Assembly: GCF_033568475.1 (NCBI RefSeq)
Contig: NC_133123.1
Coordinates: forward strand, 58,535,522 to 58,599,521
DNA: 64,000 bases
Origin: Henckelia pumila
Lineage: Eukaryota; Streptophyta; Magnoliopsida; Lamiales; Gesneriaceae
Direction: 5' to 3'
Positions 1 through 12,091 of this stretch are shown piece after piece. The notes beneath the pieces are model-generated. The model did not search any database and was not told where the DNA came from. It saw nothing but the letters and a program-made list of their open reading frames with translations. The position numbers and the translations under genes were made by a program. How positions within the stretch are numbered: position 1 is the first letter of the stretch; each line of letters opens with the position of its first letter.

Positions 1-1
1 G

Positions 2-841
2 GATTTATTGCTTCTGTCTCTTCCTTCTTCATTTGATGGATTTGTGATAAATTTTAATATGAACAAGATAGAGGCCACCCTTGAAGAGATGGTCAATATG
101 CTCGTTACATATGAATCCACACTTAAGAAGGATAAGCCAGCTTTCTTGGTGGGCTCCTCATCTTCTGCTAAGAAGGGGCCAAGTATGAAGGGCAAGAAAC
201 GTTCTACCCCACCCAAGAAAGTCGAGCCCGAGAAGAAGCAAAAGACAAAGGCTTCAAACAATGGAAAATCCAAGGATGTTTGCCATTACTGCAAGAAGCC
301 GGGTCATTGGAAGCGCAACTGCAAGGAATATCTTGAGCAGTTGGGAACTGCAAAGGGTATGTTCTATATTGAAATAAACATGTCACTTAATACAACTTCT
401 TGGGTATTGGATACCGGATGTGGATCTCACATTTGCAATGATTTGCAGGTGATGACAAGAAGTCGCAGGCTTAGAATGGGTGAGACCCAGCTGAGGCTCG
501 GGAATGGTTCCAGAGTTGAAGCTACGGCCATTGGAGATGTTTGTTTGACTTTGCAGAACGGTTTTAAATTATTGTTAAGAGATGTTTTATTTGTGCCAGA
601 TTTAATTAAAAACATTATTTCTATTTCTATGCTTGATAGAGATGGTTATTCTTGCAATTTTGTGAATGGGATTTGCAATATTTACAAGAATGAATGTTTA
701 ATTGGAAATGGACAACTTGAAAACGATCTATACAACTTAAAACTAAAAGACGTTCCAGTGAATTATGTTGATAAACCGGCGACAACAAACAAAAGGAAAA
801 TCGATAGTCAAAACCTGCAAACCTTTGGCATGCTAGGCTAG
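2..841 (+). pseudogene. copia gag C-terminus and protease, broken by frameshift
   Basis: The frame is open from the window edge. It carries the end of a UBN2/gag-like domain, a lysine-rich linker, a CCHC zinc knuckle (CHYCKKPGHWKRNC, about 292-333) that binds RNA in the particle, and the retropepsin motif DTGCGSH near 412, which cleaves the polyprotein. The frame stops at 839-841 in the GAG-pre-integrase region, where the conserved LGHIS motif is found in the next frame. One missing base near 824-826 would explain the jump. No start codon is expected here because the protein begins outside the window. Confidence 0.85.
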
Positions 842-3441
842 GTCATATTTCCTCAAGGAGGATGAACAAGCTAGTGGGAGAGGGCATGTTTGATATGTCT
901 GATATTAATTCTCTACCTACTTGTGAATCCTGCCTAAAAGGAAAAATGACTAAATCTCCTTTTAAGGGGAAACCTGAGCATAGTCAGAATCTGTTGGATT
1001 TGATCCACACAGATGTTTGTGGTCCATTTAGAGTAGGGACTCAACATGGCCACACCTACTTCATTACCTTTACTGATGATTATTCAAGGTATGGGTATTT
1101 ATATTTAATGAAATATAAGTCTGAAGCATTTGAAAAGTTCAAAGAATTCAAGGCTGAAGTAGAAAACAAGCTAGGTAAAAGTATTAAAGCACTTCGATCG
1201 GATCGAGGTGGAGAATACTTGAGTACCGAGTTTTTGGACTATCTGAAAGAGAATGGGATTCTCTCTCAGTGGACTCCTCCTATGACACCACAGCTTAATG
1301 GTGTATCGGAGCGTCGTAATCGAACTTTGTTGGACATGGTTCGATCTATGATGAGCTTCACTGAGCTTCCACCTTCGTTTTGGGGCTATGCGCTTGAAAC
1401 GGCGGTATTGTTGTTGAACAACGTCCACACTAAAGCAGTGGACAAAACACCATACGAGTTATGGAATGGCAAAGCTCCTAAGTATTCGTACTTGAGGATT
1501 TGGGGATGTCCTGCTTATGTGAAGCGGACAGTGGGAGATAAGTTGGATAGTCGATCCAGCTTATGTTATTTTGTAGGGTATCCGAAGAATTCAATCGGAT
1601 ATTATTTCTATTATCCTGCTGAAACAAAGGTGTTTGTTTCTAGGAATGCCACCTTCTTGGAGAAGGAATTCTTATTGGATAAGAAAGGCGAGATGATGGA
1701 ACTCGAAGAAGTTCGAGATGAACCCGAAATACAAAATAACGATCCTACACCTCAGGAACCATTGCTGGACACGCCTGCACCTAGAAGATCCGAAAGGACT
1801 TCTAGACCTCCAGTTCGATATGGTCTTCTTCTTGAAGGGGATCAAGATGAACCCGACATTGGATGTGATCCAAGAAACTTCAAGGAAGCAATTTCTGATG
1901 CGGATTCGAATTTATGGCTTGAAGCTATGCAGTCAGAATTGGATTCGATGCATACAAACCAAGTTTGGTCTTTAGTAGATCCTCCCGATGGAATTGTTCC
2001 GATAGGGTGTAAATGGATCTACAAAAGAAAGCTTGGGCCTGATGGTAAGATATTGACCTACAAGGCGCGATTGGTGGCTAAAGGTTATACTCAAAGGCAA
2101 GGAGTTGACTATGACGAAACCTTTTCACCAGTTGCAATGTTCAAGTCCATAAGAATCCTAATTGCCATAGCTGCATGGTATGACTATGAGATATGGCAAA
2201 TGGATGTGAAGACTGCTTTTCTTAATGGAGACATTAAGGAGGAAATCTATATGAAGCAGCCTGAGGGGTACACATCCATGGGAAGCGAGCATAAGGTATG
2301 CAAGCTTCAGAGATCAATTTATGGTCTAAAACAAGCATCAAGAAGTTGGAACCAGAAATTTGATGAAACAATAAAAGATTTTGGTTTCATCAAGAACCCG
2401 GAGGAACCGTGCGTGTACAAGAAAGTAGTTAAGGATGCTGTGACATTCTTAGTACTTTATGTTGATGACATCCTACTCATTGGGAATGATGTAGGGATGT
2501 TGCAGTCAACAAAGATATGGTTATCAGGTAGATTCTCGATGAAGGATTTGGGTGAGGCATCCTACATTCTTGGGATACAGATCTATAGAGATAGATCTAA
2601 GAGAATGATAGGACTCACTCAATCAACCTACATCGATACCATATTGAAACGGTTTTCAATGGATGGGTCCAAAAGAGGACATCTACCCATGTGTCATGGA
2701 GTTTCTCTATCCAAGTCTATGTGTCCCAAGACTGATGAAGAGATAGAGAATATGACACATGTACCATATGCGTCAGCTATAGGTAGTATCATGTATGGGA
2801 TGATATCTACCAGACCGGATGTAGCATTTGCTCTGAGTGTCACGAGCAGATATCAGTCTAATCCTGGTCAAATGCATTGGAAAGCCGTGAAGGACATTCT
2901 TAAGTACTTGCGAAGGACTAAGAATATGTTCATGGTTTATGGAGGAGAACTCAAATTGGAAGGCTATACCGACTCTAGCTTCCAAAGTGATGTGGATGAC
3001 TCGAAGTCAACCTCTGGATTTGTGTTCATGCTCAATGGCGGTGCTGTCTCTTGGAAGAGTTCCAAGCAGGACACCACAGCGGATTCCACCACTGAGGCTG
3101 AATACATTGCAGCATCAGCTGCTGCTAAAGAGGCCGTTTGGATGAGGAAGTTCGTCCAAGAGTTGGGCGTCATTCCTGAATTTGTTGGTCCAGTCCCGGT
3201 GTACTGTGACAACACGGGTGCCGTTGCTCAAGCAAAGGAACCAAGGTCTCATCAAAAATCCAAACACGTACTGAGGAAATACCACATAATCCGGGAGATT
3301 GTGGAAAGAGGAGACATCATTGTCGAACGAGTGGCCTCTGCAGACAATATCGCTGATCCGCTTACTAAGCCCTTGCCAGGACCATTGTTTGACAAACATC
3401 GCGAAGCAATGGGTCTACGTAGTATGACTAGTTGGCTATAG
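842..3441 (+). CDS. copia pol: integrase, reverse transcriptase, RNase H
   Basis: An uninterrupted frame of about 860 codons. The integrase has its CxxC zinc pair (CESC, near 925) and catalytic core residues in HTDVCGPF, RSDRGGEY and NGVSERRNR. The reverse transcriptase has QMDVKTAFLNGDI and the catalytic YVDD (near 2460). The RNase H includes YTDSSFQSD and the TEAEYIA motif near the end. These make the cDNA copy and insert it. The length and all catalytic motifs look normal. The only break seen is the upstream frameshift that separates it from gag-protease, so this is a young or recently active copy. The first ATG at 862 is not the natural start, because pol is made as part of a gag-pol polyprotein. 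Confidence 0.9.
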
Positions 3442-3455
3442 GGCAAGTGGGAGAT
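3441..3455 (+). promoter_or_regulatory. polypurine tract of copia element
   Basis: The purine-rich stretch GGGCAAGTGGGAGAT starts at the last base of the pol stop codon and directly precedes the TGTAAGAGTG start of the 3' LTR. It would prime plus-strand DNA synthesis. Confidence 0.75.
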
Positions 3456-5315
3456 TGTAAGAGTGGGTGCCCAGTGAGCCAACTGTGTGGCTATGGGCTT
3501 TGATGACTCTTTGTATAAACAATCTTTTGTTTAATATTATTTACACTTTTAATGGCAATGACTTTATATTACTTCATATTGTTATATTGTGATATACTAT
3601 TGTTGTTTTGATAAAGACCTTGAATATACTATAGTGTATGTAAGATGTGGTAGAACATGGAGATGTCTATCATGAAATACATCTTATAGTCACTGTATGT
3701 TCTAAAACCGTTCCTAGTCGATTGAGCCGTCCGATAATAAGGATAAGGATCGCTCGAGTTCGAGACTAGCATTTGCGATGCGGAGTACCACGTTTCATTG
3801 GTAGGGAACATGGAGATGTTCGAAGCATGCAAATGGATATTCATATGATGAATAATCGAACTACCCTATCCGGACTTTCCAAGTGGTTATCACTTATCGA
3901 GTGGATTAAGTCCGCGGTTTTGGTTGTACACCATTAGTCCTTACGACTTGAAACATCATGGAGACTCTATATGCTAGTGCTGTGCTTTGACTCGTTTACC
4001 GACTCTATGGGGGTCATCAGGTGTCGAGATTGGGTACAGTCACGACACATATAGGAGTCAATGCATTGTTGTCAAGGATTCACCACATACTTGCGAGTGT
4101 GGATATCCTATGCGATCTGAGGAGATATTAGTGTGATAAATCTCTGGCCAGAGTAATTGATGTGATTTAAGAAATGGTTTCTTAGTAGCACATGCGATGT
4201 CACTAATTTGATCTTCAAGATGTATTGCATAGTTATCGAATCTTGAGCGACTCTCGATATACCAATGGTTGTTGATTCGATCGGGATATATGGATGAAGG
4301 GACCGTACTGTACGCTAACCAAAATCTACTGGTTCTTGTAGGCACTATCAGTGATACCTAGGGAATCATGGGGCGATGTTGCTAGGCGCTTTACCATGAT
4401 TCGTTGGGCAAGTCGGAAATTGTTGTTCCGAGTCACAAGGAGTTGTGAGCCCACGGCTAGCTGTATCCCTGAACCATTGAGGGTCACACAGTGTAATGGA
4501 GTTTTAATCCCCGTTGAGATAGTTAAATTTAAAGAGTTAAATTTAATGAACTAAGGAGTTGGACTTCTTAAATAAGAGTAAGGGAGTAGGATTTCCTAAA
4601 ATGACATAGGGATGGACATTTTTGGAAACCACTGAATTCGGATTCAGGAAAATTTATTTTGACTTTAAAATGTGCAGAAATGGTTTCTGTGCACATTGGT
4701 GAAATCAGTTCATCAATCGGAGTCACGATGAATTTTATATTTCTGAACGAGCGGGCTTTGCTTGTCGGGCCCCAGCTTATGACTAATGGGCCCTAAGGTG
4801 TTAGTAGGCCTGCATTATAAATAAGTTATTTCAGTACAGAAATTACACACAACAGGTCATAATTTTTGAGACAGAGAAAATTTTCGAACCCTAGCTCTCT
4901 CTCTCTGTTCGGCCGACCCCTCCCCCTCTGCCCGAGATTTTCCGGTCTGTGATTTTGAATTGCAGTCTGGAATAGCGAATCAGATTCGTTTATTCTCTTC
5001 GCAGAAAACTTCTGATAGATTTTTTAGTGCAATCTATCAGAGGGATTAAACCTCTGTTCGTGGACCTGATTGAAGGAGTTCATCGGTTCCAGGGAGAGAC
5101 AACAAGAGCAGATAAAATCTGTTGGTGTCCAGTAATCTCGTTGCGAGATTGAAGGTAAAATTTAATTAATTGTTATTTGAATTTTACACACACAATAATT
5201 TAATCGTTGAATGGTTGATACCCACACCATGGAATTGTTCCATGATAAAAATTTTAAACTTCCGCTGCACCGGGTATCAATCGTGATTGATCTGACCGCC
5301 AGTTTTTTTCCAACA
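3456..5315 (+). repeat. copia 3' LTR (1.86 kb)
   Basis: Begins TGTAAGAGTGGG right after the polypurine tract and ends TTTTTTTCCAACA. It contains a TATA box (TATAAATAAG, 4816-4825) followed by a CT-rich stretch near 4900, so the transcription start is expected shortly after 4840. The 3' boundary is set precisely by the return of gypsy-1 LTR sequence at 5316. No long coding frame is present. Confidence 0.85.
4816..4825 (+). promoter_or_regulatory. TATA box of copia LTR promoter
   Basis: TATAAATAAG lies about 490 bp before the LTR end. It is followed within 100 bp by a CTCTCTCTCTCT tract typical of plant 5' leaders. Inferred core promoter. Confidence 0.5.
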
Positions 5316-7436
5316 TCCCCCTTAAATTGTCACACTACTTCAACTTCCAACATAAAATATTTTATTATTGCTCAACCTTAAACATTCAATTATGCATAAA
5401 ATTATTTCATGGATGCATCTACTTAAATAAAATGTGTGTCCTTCATATATATTTAATTTAATTTCTTACTAACATATAAATATTAAAATAACTTCAATGC
5501 ATAAAAATAATTAAATATATAATCAGGACACATGAAATTTTCTTATGGATTGTACTGGACTGCTGGCCCTAACTCTCAAGCCCAATTATTTAAATCTGGC
5601 CCATTAACACTTAGACTGGCCCAATAACATACTTTAGCCCAATAAAAATTATTCTAAGCCCAATTAAATAATTAAAGCCCATTAAAACATCCTAGGCCCA
5701 AAATAACTTAATCTGGCCCAATGGGCCCGAAAGCCCAAAGACTGGCCCAATAACTTTTATGGGCTCAAAAGCCCATAAAATTAATGGACTAACTTAATTA
5801 AAATTTTAAAAGCCCAAATAAATTAAACTCAACCCAAAATAATTAAATGGAGCCCAAATAAATTTTGAGATTTAATTAGGCCCATTAAACAATTAATTAA
5901 ACTTAAAACTTAAAAATAAAAATACCCGAGCCCGACTAACTTGACCCGGACCCGGACCAACTAACATAACCCATGACTTACTGCCCCGACCTGGATCCAC
6001 AGACCCGACCCGGATCCACTCTCCAAAACCCCAAACCCGTAGCCCCTCCTTCCCTCCCCCTTCTCTTCTCGGCTGCGCGGGCAGCAGGCTTTGTGGCCTG
6101 TTGCCGGCCGGCTCCGGTCACTCCCTGGCCGGAGAAACAACCCCACTAGCTAGCCCACCTCTAGACCTTTCCAACAAGCTAAGAACCAGCCCAAACGGTG
6201 GTCCGAGGAAGGAGAACGAAGCCTTACAACTTGCTGTATTTTCCAGCTCGCGTCCAGCCTGTGCGGCTTCCGTAAATCTAATCGTTCTCCCTACTCCGGC
6301 CATATTTTTCAGTGAAACCACTTCTCAATCCTAGCCAACATCTAGGAGGTTCAAACCCTTTAGACCTCACCCCAAACCGTGGCCTGAAGAGGGAGAACAA
6401 AGACTTCTACCACAGAACCCAAATCTGTGCGAATTGATGCACAGAAAAGAATAACTTTGTTTCAGACCACTCATGGCTCATACCACCCAAGTTATTCGAC
6501 CCTAGGGACCTTAAGACAACCATGAACCTTGCCCAGCAGCCATACACGAGCCATGCTTGAAGAAATTGTGAGATGAATGAGCAAACATATAAACAAGGTG
6601 CAAACAATAAAGCCAAAACATTTTCTGAAAAATAATAAGAAGTTTCGATGCATACACTTCACCTACATAATACATACTGATATGGTGCTTAAAAAGAGAA
6701 GGAAAATCATGCCTTTCACCGATGAATTCAAAGAAAAACGGGCGTGAGACGACTCCGGGACGACAGGACGACGACGACTTGCCTTGGACCTTCAAAAACG
6801 TGTCTATGGTGTTCTTCCTTAGGGTTGCTCGATGAAGAAGATGAATGGAAAGGGAGGGAGGCGGCTAAGAGGGTGAGGGATCGGTTAAGGGTTTGGGATA
6901 GATTAGGTTTTGAATTTTTTTTTTTTTTGTGTTAATTAAAAATATAGGTTAATTAAATATAGATAAAAGGTTTTAAATATAAAATATACAACTTAAACTC
7001 CTAATTAAAAGTTAAAATCTGATAACTAAATTTAAAATCTCGAAATTACAATTTAAGGGAATTTTAAAAATACTAAAAAGTCAATATTTTGGCTAATTTT
7101 GAATAAAATGGACTCCTAAAATTATATAAAATTAAATATTTAAAATTTTGAGATAATAAAACTCAAAATAATATTTTAGGGCTCTAAAAAGACTCATAAA
7201 ATAATTTGGGTGGAAAGTTGTCATCTCGTCCGTCCACGGTCCCGTCTACGCGATCAAATAATTAAAATACTAAAAATCATAAAAAAATTACTAATTATGG
7301 GTTAAATGCTTAAAAATAAATTAAATCATGCACAAATAATTCACATAATTATTTAACCCATAAATCTAAAATTTAAATAATTAAATATCCTAATTATGCA
7401 TGCGGATTTACGTATTTAAAAATACCGGGTGTTACA
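5316..7436 (-). repeat. gypsy-1 3' LTR, split by the copia insertion
   Basis: Matches 13059-15177 nearly base for base and ends in GGGTGTTACA at 7436 on the plus strand, the LTR terminus. The part corresponding to 12283-13058 lies on the far side of the copia element, outside the window. Small reading frames within it are duplicated in the other LTR copy and are not genes. Confidence 0.92.
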
Positions 7437-7452
7437 ATTCTCCCCCCCTTAA
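7437..7452 (-). promoter_or_regulatory. polypurine tract of gypsy-1
   Basis: On the minus strand, TTTAAGGGGGGGAGAAT abuts the 3' LTR. An equivalent tract borders the LTRs of gypsy-3 (50441) and gypsy-4 (58239). Confidence 0.8.
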
Positions 7453-7481
7453 ATTGAATTTCGTCCTCGAAATTAAAGTAC

Positions 7482-8900
7482 TTACCCGAACAACTCCGGG
7501 TAGCGAGTCCTCATGTCTGCCTCGGTCTCCCAAGTAGCTTCCTCCTCTGAGTGATTCAGCCACTGGACTCTGACCATCGGTATGACCCGCGTCCTAAGCC
7601 TCCGCTCCTCCCTTGCCAAGATCCGCACTGGCCTCTCCTCATACACTAGATCTGGTGGCAACTGTAAGGGCTCGAAATCCAACACATGCGACGGGTTGGA
7701 GACATATCTCCGAAGCATGGATACATGGAAAACGTTGTGCACTGCCGCTAGCCCTGGAGGTAGAGCTAAACGGTAGGCCAACGTGCCAACTCTCTCCAAG
7801 ATCTCGAATGGCCCTATATACCTCGGATTAAGTTTGCCTCTCCGGCCAAAACGCACTACTCTCTTCATAGGTGACACCTTCAGGAATACGTGATCACCTA
7901 CAGCGAACTCCAAATCTCGTCGTCTGGCATCTGCATAACTCTTCTGCCGACTCTGAGCTGTCCTCATCCGATCTCGAATCTGAGTCACAATGTCAGCTGT
8001 CTGCTGCACAATCTCAGGACCCAGTAAAATCCGCTCACCAACCTCATCCCAATGCACAGGAGATCTACATCTCCTCCCATACAATGCTGCATAAGGAGCC
8101 ATACCTATAGACGACTGAAAACTGTTGTTATAGGTAAACTCCACTAATGGCAGTCTAGTCTCCCAAGAGCCCCGAAAATCAATGACACAAGCTCTCAGAA
8201 GATCCTCGAGAACCTGAATCACTCTCTCAGACTGACCATCTGTCTCGGGATGAAATGCTGTACTGAACAAAAGCCTCGTCCCCAAAGCTGTGTGCAGACT
8301 CTTCCAAAACGCAGATGTGAATCTTGGATCTCTGTCTGACACAATAGACACTGGTATGCCATGCAGTCTAACAATCTCTCTGATGTAAAGCTCTGCATAC
8401 TGTGTCAAAGTATAAGTAGTCCTCACCGGCAAGAAATGAGCTGACTTGGTGAGTCTATCTACAATCACCCAAATCGCTGTGCAACCCCTGGCACTCCTCG
8501 GTAAGCCAACCACAAATTCCATCGTAATATTCTCCCATTTCCATTCCGGAATGGGAAGAGGTCTAAGAAGTCCTGCTGGACGCTGATGCTCTTCCTTGAC
8601 TTGCTGACAAGTCAAGCACTCGGACACCACTCTCCCGATGTCACTCTTCATATCGGGCCACCAATACAATAGCTGCAAGTCTTTGTACATCTTCGTACTT
8701 CCGGGGTGAATGGAGTACGGAGATGTGTGAGCCTCTGCTTTAATCTCAGCTCTCAACTGATCGATGTTCGGTACCCACATCCTACCACGGTACTGAATGA
8801 TACCATCCTCCACTGTATACAAGAGATTACCTCTAGCCTCATCTCTCTCTCTCCATCGCTGTAACTCCTCATCAGTAGACTGTCCCTCTCTAATCCGATC
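7482..8900 (-). pseudogene. gypsy-1 integrase and chromodomain
   Basis: Open from the third nonsense codon (8901-8903) to the natural stop at 7482. The protein has an HHCC zinc finger (SIHPG...ECLTCQQVK), the DDE core with [12 protein letters not shown] and DGQSER, a GPY/F-type region (NPRYIGPFEIL) and a C-terminal chromodomain-like segment (VQWLNHSEEEATWETE) that in chromoviruses guides insertion to marked chromatin. The position of the first catalytic aspartate is glutamate here (ITMEFVVGLP, codon GAA near 8521), whereas gypsy-3 and gypsy-4 have MDFVVGLP. This copy is therefore probably catalytically dead even apart from the upstream stops. Confidence 0.87.
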
Positions 8901-10091
8901 TCACAGAACTGGCTGCACCGTCAACACTGACAAGCTCGGTGCACGACCACTCGGATAACACTCCAAGCCAAATCTCTGAATCTCGCTCTGTAGTGGTAAC
9001 TGTACGGTCAAACATGATACCACTGACGACTTCCGACTCAAAGCATCGTCCACTACATTAGCTTTACCCGGATGGTAGCTAATGTCACAGTCATAGTCCT
9101 TCACCAACTCCAACCATCTGCGCTGTCTCATGTTAAACTCCTTCTGTGTGAAGAAGTACTTGAGACTCTTGTGGTCTGTGAAAATCTTGCACTTCTCGCC
9201 ATACAGATAGTGCCTCCAGATTTTCAAAGCGAAAACCACTGCTGCCAACTCCAAGTCATGCGTCGGATAATTCTGCTCATGAATCTTCAGCTGTCTCGAC
9301 GCATATGCAATAACCTTACCACACTGCATAAGCACTGCGCCTAAACCTAGTTTAGACGCGTCGGTGTACACCACTAACTCCTCGTGTGGTACTGTCATCG
9401 CTAACACTGGTGCAGTAGTGAGTGCTTCCTTCAGCTGATCGAAGCTCCTCTGACAGGCTGAACTCCAGATAAACTTCGCATTCTTCTTGGTCAAGGAAGT
9501 CAAGGGTACTGCAATAGAGGAAAAACCCTTGATAAACTTCCTATAATATCCTGCCAAACCCAAGAAACTGCGAATCTCTGAAGCATTCTTCGGAATGCCC
9601 CAATTCTGCACTGCCTCAACCTTAGACTGATCAACTGCAATCCCATCCCTCGAAATAATGTGGCCAAGAAATGCCACCTGCTCAAGCCAAAACTCGCACT
9701 TGCTAAACTTGGCATACAACCGATGCTCCCTCAAAGTCTGCAAGGCCGTCTGAAGATGCTGTCTATGCTCCTCGATGCTCCTAGAATAGATCAAAATATC
9801 ATCAATAAAGACTATGATGAACTGATCTAAATACGGCTGAAAGACTCGGTTCATGAGATCCATGAAAACCGCTGGAGCATTGGTCATCCCAAATGGCATC
9901 ACTAAGAACTCGTAATGCCCATATCGTGTCCTGAAAGCAGTCTTGGACACATCTGCATCCCTGACACGCAACTGATGATACCCAGATCACAGATCGATCT
10001 TGGAGAACACTGAAGCTCCCTGCAACTGGTCAAATAAATCCCCTATCCTCGGCAGTGGATACTTGTTATTTACTGTAACCCTGTTGAGCTC
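8901..10091 (-). pseudogene. gypsy-1 reverse transcriptase and RNase H
   Basis: Same frame as the flanking segments, bounded by TGA codons at 10092-10094 and 8901-8903 and interrupted by a third TGA at 9987-9989. It carries the reverse transcriptase core with [11 protein letters not shown] and the catalytic FIDDIL (near 9810), then RNase H with [10 protein letters not shown] and [10 protein letters not shown] and a conserved ALSRK end. All three TGA codons fall where the family has arginine, consistent with CGA to TGA changes at CpG sites. Apart from these the frame is full length. Confidence 0.87.
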
Positions 10092-10820
10092 TCAGTAATC
10101 GATGCACAGTCTCATACTGCCATCCTTCTTCTTCACAAGTAACACCGGAGCCCCCCACGGAGAAAAGCTAGGACGAACAAAGCCTTTCTCTAACAACTCC
10201 TGAATCTGCTCCTTTAACTCTTTCATCTCGGTAGGAGCAAGCCTGTATGGTGCCTTAGAGATAGGCACGGTGTCTGGCACTAAGTCGATGCTGAACTCCA
10301 CCTCTCTCACTGGTGGAATTCCGGCAACATCCTCCGGAAAGACATCCGGAAAGTCACGAACCACCTCTATCTCTGATAATGATCTGCTAGATGGCTCTGA
10401 AGTCGTGACAATACTCGCTAGAAACCCCTGGCAACCCCGTCTCAACAACTTCCTCGCCTGAATATGAGATATCACCTGAGGAATATCACTGCTCTGAGAT
10501 GCATGAAAAGTGAACGGGTCGCCTACTGTAGGTCTCACTGACACTGACCTCCGACGAAAATCAATCGAAGCTCCATTGACTGTCAACCAGTCCATGCCCA
10601 AAATCAAATCGAATCCACTCAAAGGCAAAACTACTACATCTGCTCGAATGGAGTGTCCCTGCAGCTCTAACTCCAGTCCTCGAATAACCTTCGAGGTAGA
10701 AATAATCTGCCCTGACGGCATAGTAACATCATACCCACTGTCACTACTCTCAGGTGTGATGCCTACCCGCCTGATAAACTCCAGGGAGATAAACGAATGC
10801 GTAGCCCCTGAATCTAGCAA
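10092..10820 (-). pseudogene. gypsy-1 aspartic protease and start of reverse transcriptase
   Basis: Contains the retropepsin motif [12 protein letters not shown] near the beginning and the second conserved LILGMDWL, then the linker and first reverse transcriptase block ([15 protein letters not shown]), where it stops at TGA (10092-10094) in place of the usual arginine. The coding frame extends some codons upstream of 10820 without an obvious ATG, as expected for a pol made by readthrough or frameshift from gag. It lies about 220 bp after the gag stop. Confidence 0.85.
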
Positions 10821-11041
10821 CGCAAACGTGGAGTTTCTTCCAACTAGAATTCTTCCTGCACGCAGAAAATTCCCAACAGTTTCATACCACTACTAACTTT
10901 TCCCCAACGAGTCACTACAAATTCTTAATTCTAATCACAAGTAAAACATGCTTCCTATTCTAACATGCAGTTAAATAACCCAAATAACAATAATTCCAAA
11001 TTAAAGACTAAATTTTTAATCAAAGGAAAATTATTAAAATG

Positions 11042-12091
11042 CTAGGGATAAGATATACCGGTGATCAAGGAGGTGTCTGGATCTACCTCCTCAGCCTGCA
11101 TCACAAACACCCTACCAGCGGTGTTCTTCTTCCTGGGGCAGTTAGCTATCTGATGCCCTGGCTCCCTACAGTGGTAGAAAACTCCTGCTCCCAATAGACA
11201 AGGTCCCGAATGCATCTTCTGGCACTTCGGGCAAGTAGGATAAGCTATGGCATTAGGGGCCCCGCCCCTCTGCTGCTGTGGCCTCTGCTGCTGATTCGGG
11301 CCCTTAGCCGGCCCTGTATACTGCTTCTTCGCAGGAGGCTGCGAAGATGGTCGCTGGTACCCAGCCTGAAACTGCCTCTTCCCCTTCTGCTCCCTCTGGA
11401 TCTCTCTCCGACCCTCCTCGGAACGCAAGGCTCTACTGACTGCAGACTCATAAGTAAGGACGTCTGCCATACGAACATCATGCCTGATATCAGCCTTCAG
11501 GCCCTCCACAAACTGCCTCAACTTCTCCTGCGGACTATCAGCAATCAAGGGCACAAAGTGACAGCCCCTCTCGAACAGCCTCACATACTCAACCACGGCC
11601 TTGTCCCCCTGACGGAGACTCATAAACTCACGGATCATGCGACTGCGCACATCCTCAGTAAAGTACTTGGCGTAGAAGATACGCCTAAACTCTGCCCAGG
11701 TCAGTGTAGGAAGGTGAACTCCCCTGGCTGCACCCTCCCACCAGAGCGCTGCATCACCCCGCAGCATGTACGTCGCACAGTTCACCCTGTCGGTGTCTGT
11801 GATCCCCATATAAGCAAAGATGGACTCCAGAGAGCGAATCCATCCCTCCGCCACCAAAGGATCAGTGGTACCAACAAACTCCTTGGGTCCCTTCTTCTGG
11901 AACCTCTCAGCAACGTCCTCCTCGTGGGACAACCTGGGACGAGTAGCCTGCTGCTCTAACAGAGCAGTAATCCCTGCCATCATATTTGCATTGGCCTGCT
12001 CCAATGCTGCAATAGGGTTCTGCGGAGGTGGATGTGGAGGTGGAGGTGGAGGTGGAGGTCCCCCACGTCTGTTAACTGGTCTCGGAGGCAT
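11042..12091 (-). CDS. gypsy-1 gag
   Basis: An open frame of about 350 codons. I choose the ATG at 12091 (MPPRPVNRRGG); an in-frame ATG 15 bases upstream gives a less family-like start. Features in order are a polyproline segment, the retrotransposon gag domain (WIRSLESIFAYMGI, AALWWEGAARG, FMSLRQGDKAVVEYV), a basic glutamine-rich linker and a C-terminal zinc knuckle. The knuckle reads FYHCREPGHQIANC, with phenylalanine in place of the first cysteine; the gypsy-3 relative keeps cysteine there. Gag builds the virus-like particle and packages the RNA. Confidence 0.85.
   Translation of the reverse strand: MPPRPVNRRGGPPPPPPPPHPPPQNPIAALEQANANMMAGITALLEQQATRPRLSHEEDVAERFQKKGPKEFVGTTDPLVAEGWIRSLESIFAYMGITDTDRVNCATYMLRGDAALWWEGAARGVHLPTLTWAEFRRIFYAKYFTEDVRSRMIREFMSLRQGDKAVVEYVRLFERGCHFVPLIADSPQEKLRQFVEGLKADIRHDVRMADVLTYESAVSRALRSEEGRREIQREQKGKRQFQAGYQRPSSQPPAKKQYTGPAKGPNQQQRPQQQRGGAPNAIAYPTCPKCQKMHSGPCLLGAGVFYHCREPGHQIANCPRKKNTAGRVFVMQAEEVDPDTSLITGISYP

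Larger units (their letters stand above)
1..5315 (+). mobile_element. Ty1/copia LTR retrotransposon, 5' part outside window
   Basis: Domain order is zinc knuckle, aspartic protease, integrase, reverse transcriptase, RNase H, then polypurine tract and a 1.86-kb 3' LTR. Integrase before reverse transcriptase is diagnostic of Ty1/copia. The 5' LTR and the gag start lie left of base 1. The LTR ends in CAACA at 5315, and the following sequence (5316 on) continues exactly as the gypsy-1 LTR does at 13059, so this element was inserted into that LTR. The target duplication should be TCCCC (5316-5320), but its partner is outside the window. Sequence style of the pol suggests the Tork/TAR side of copia; that lineage call is an inference. 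Confidence 0.93.

Noticed and set aside
6101..6334. Proline- and serine-rich frame repeated exactly at 13844-14077
   Set aside because: It lies in both gypsy-1 LTR copies and has no known domain. Identity between LTR copies reflects recent insertion, not selection on a protein.
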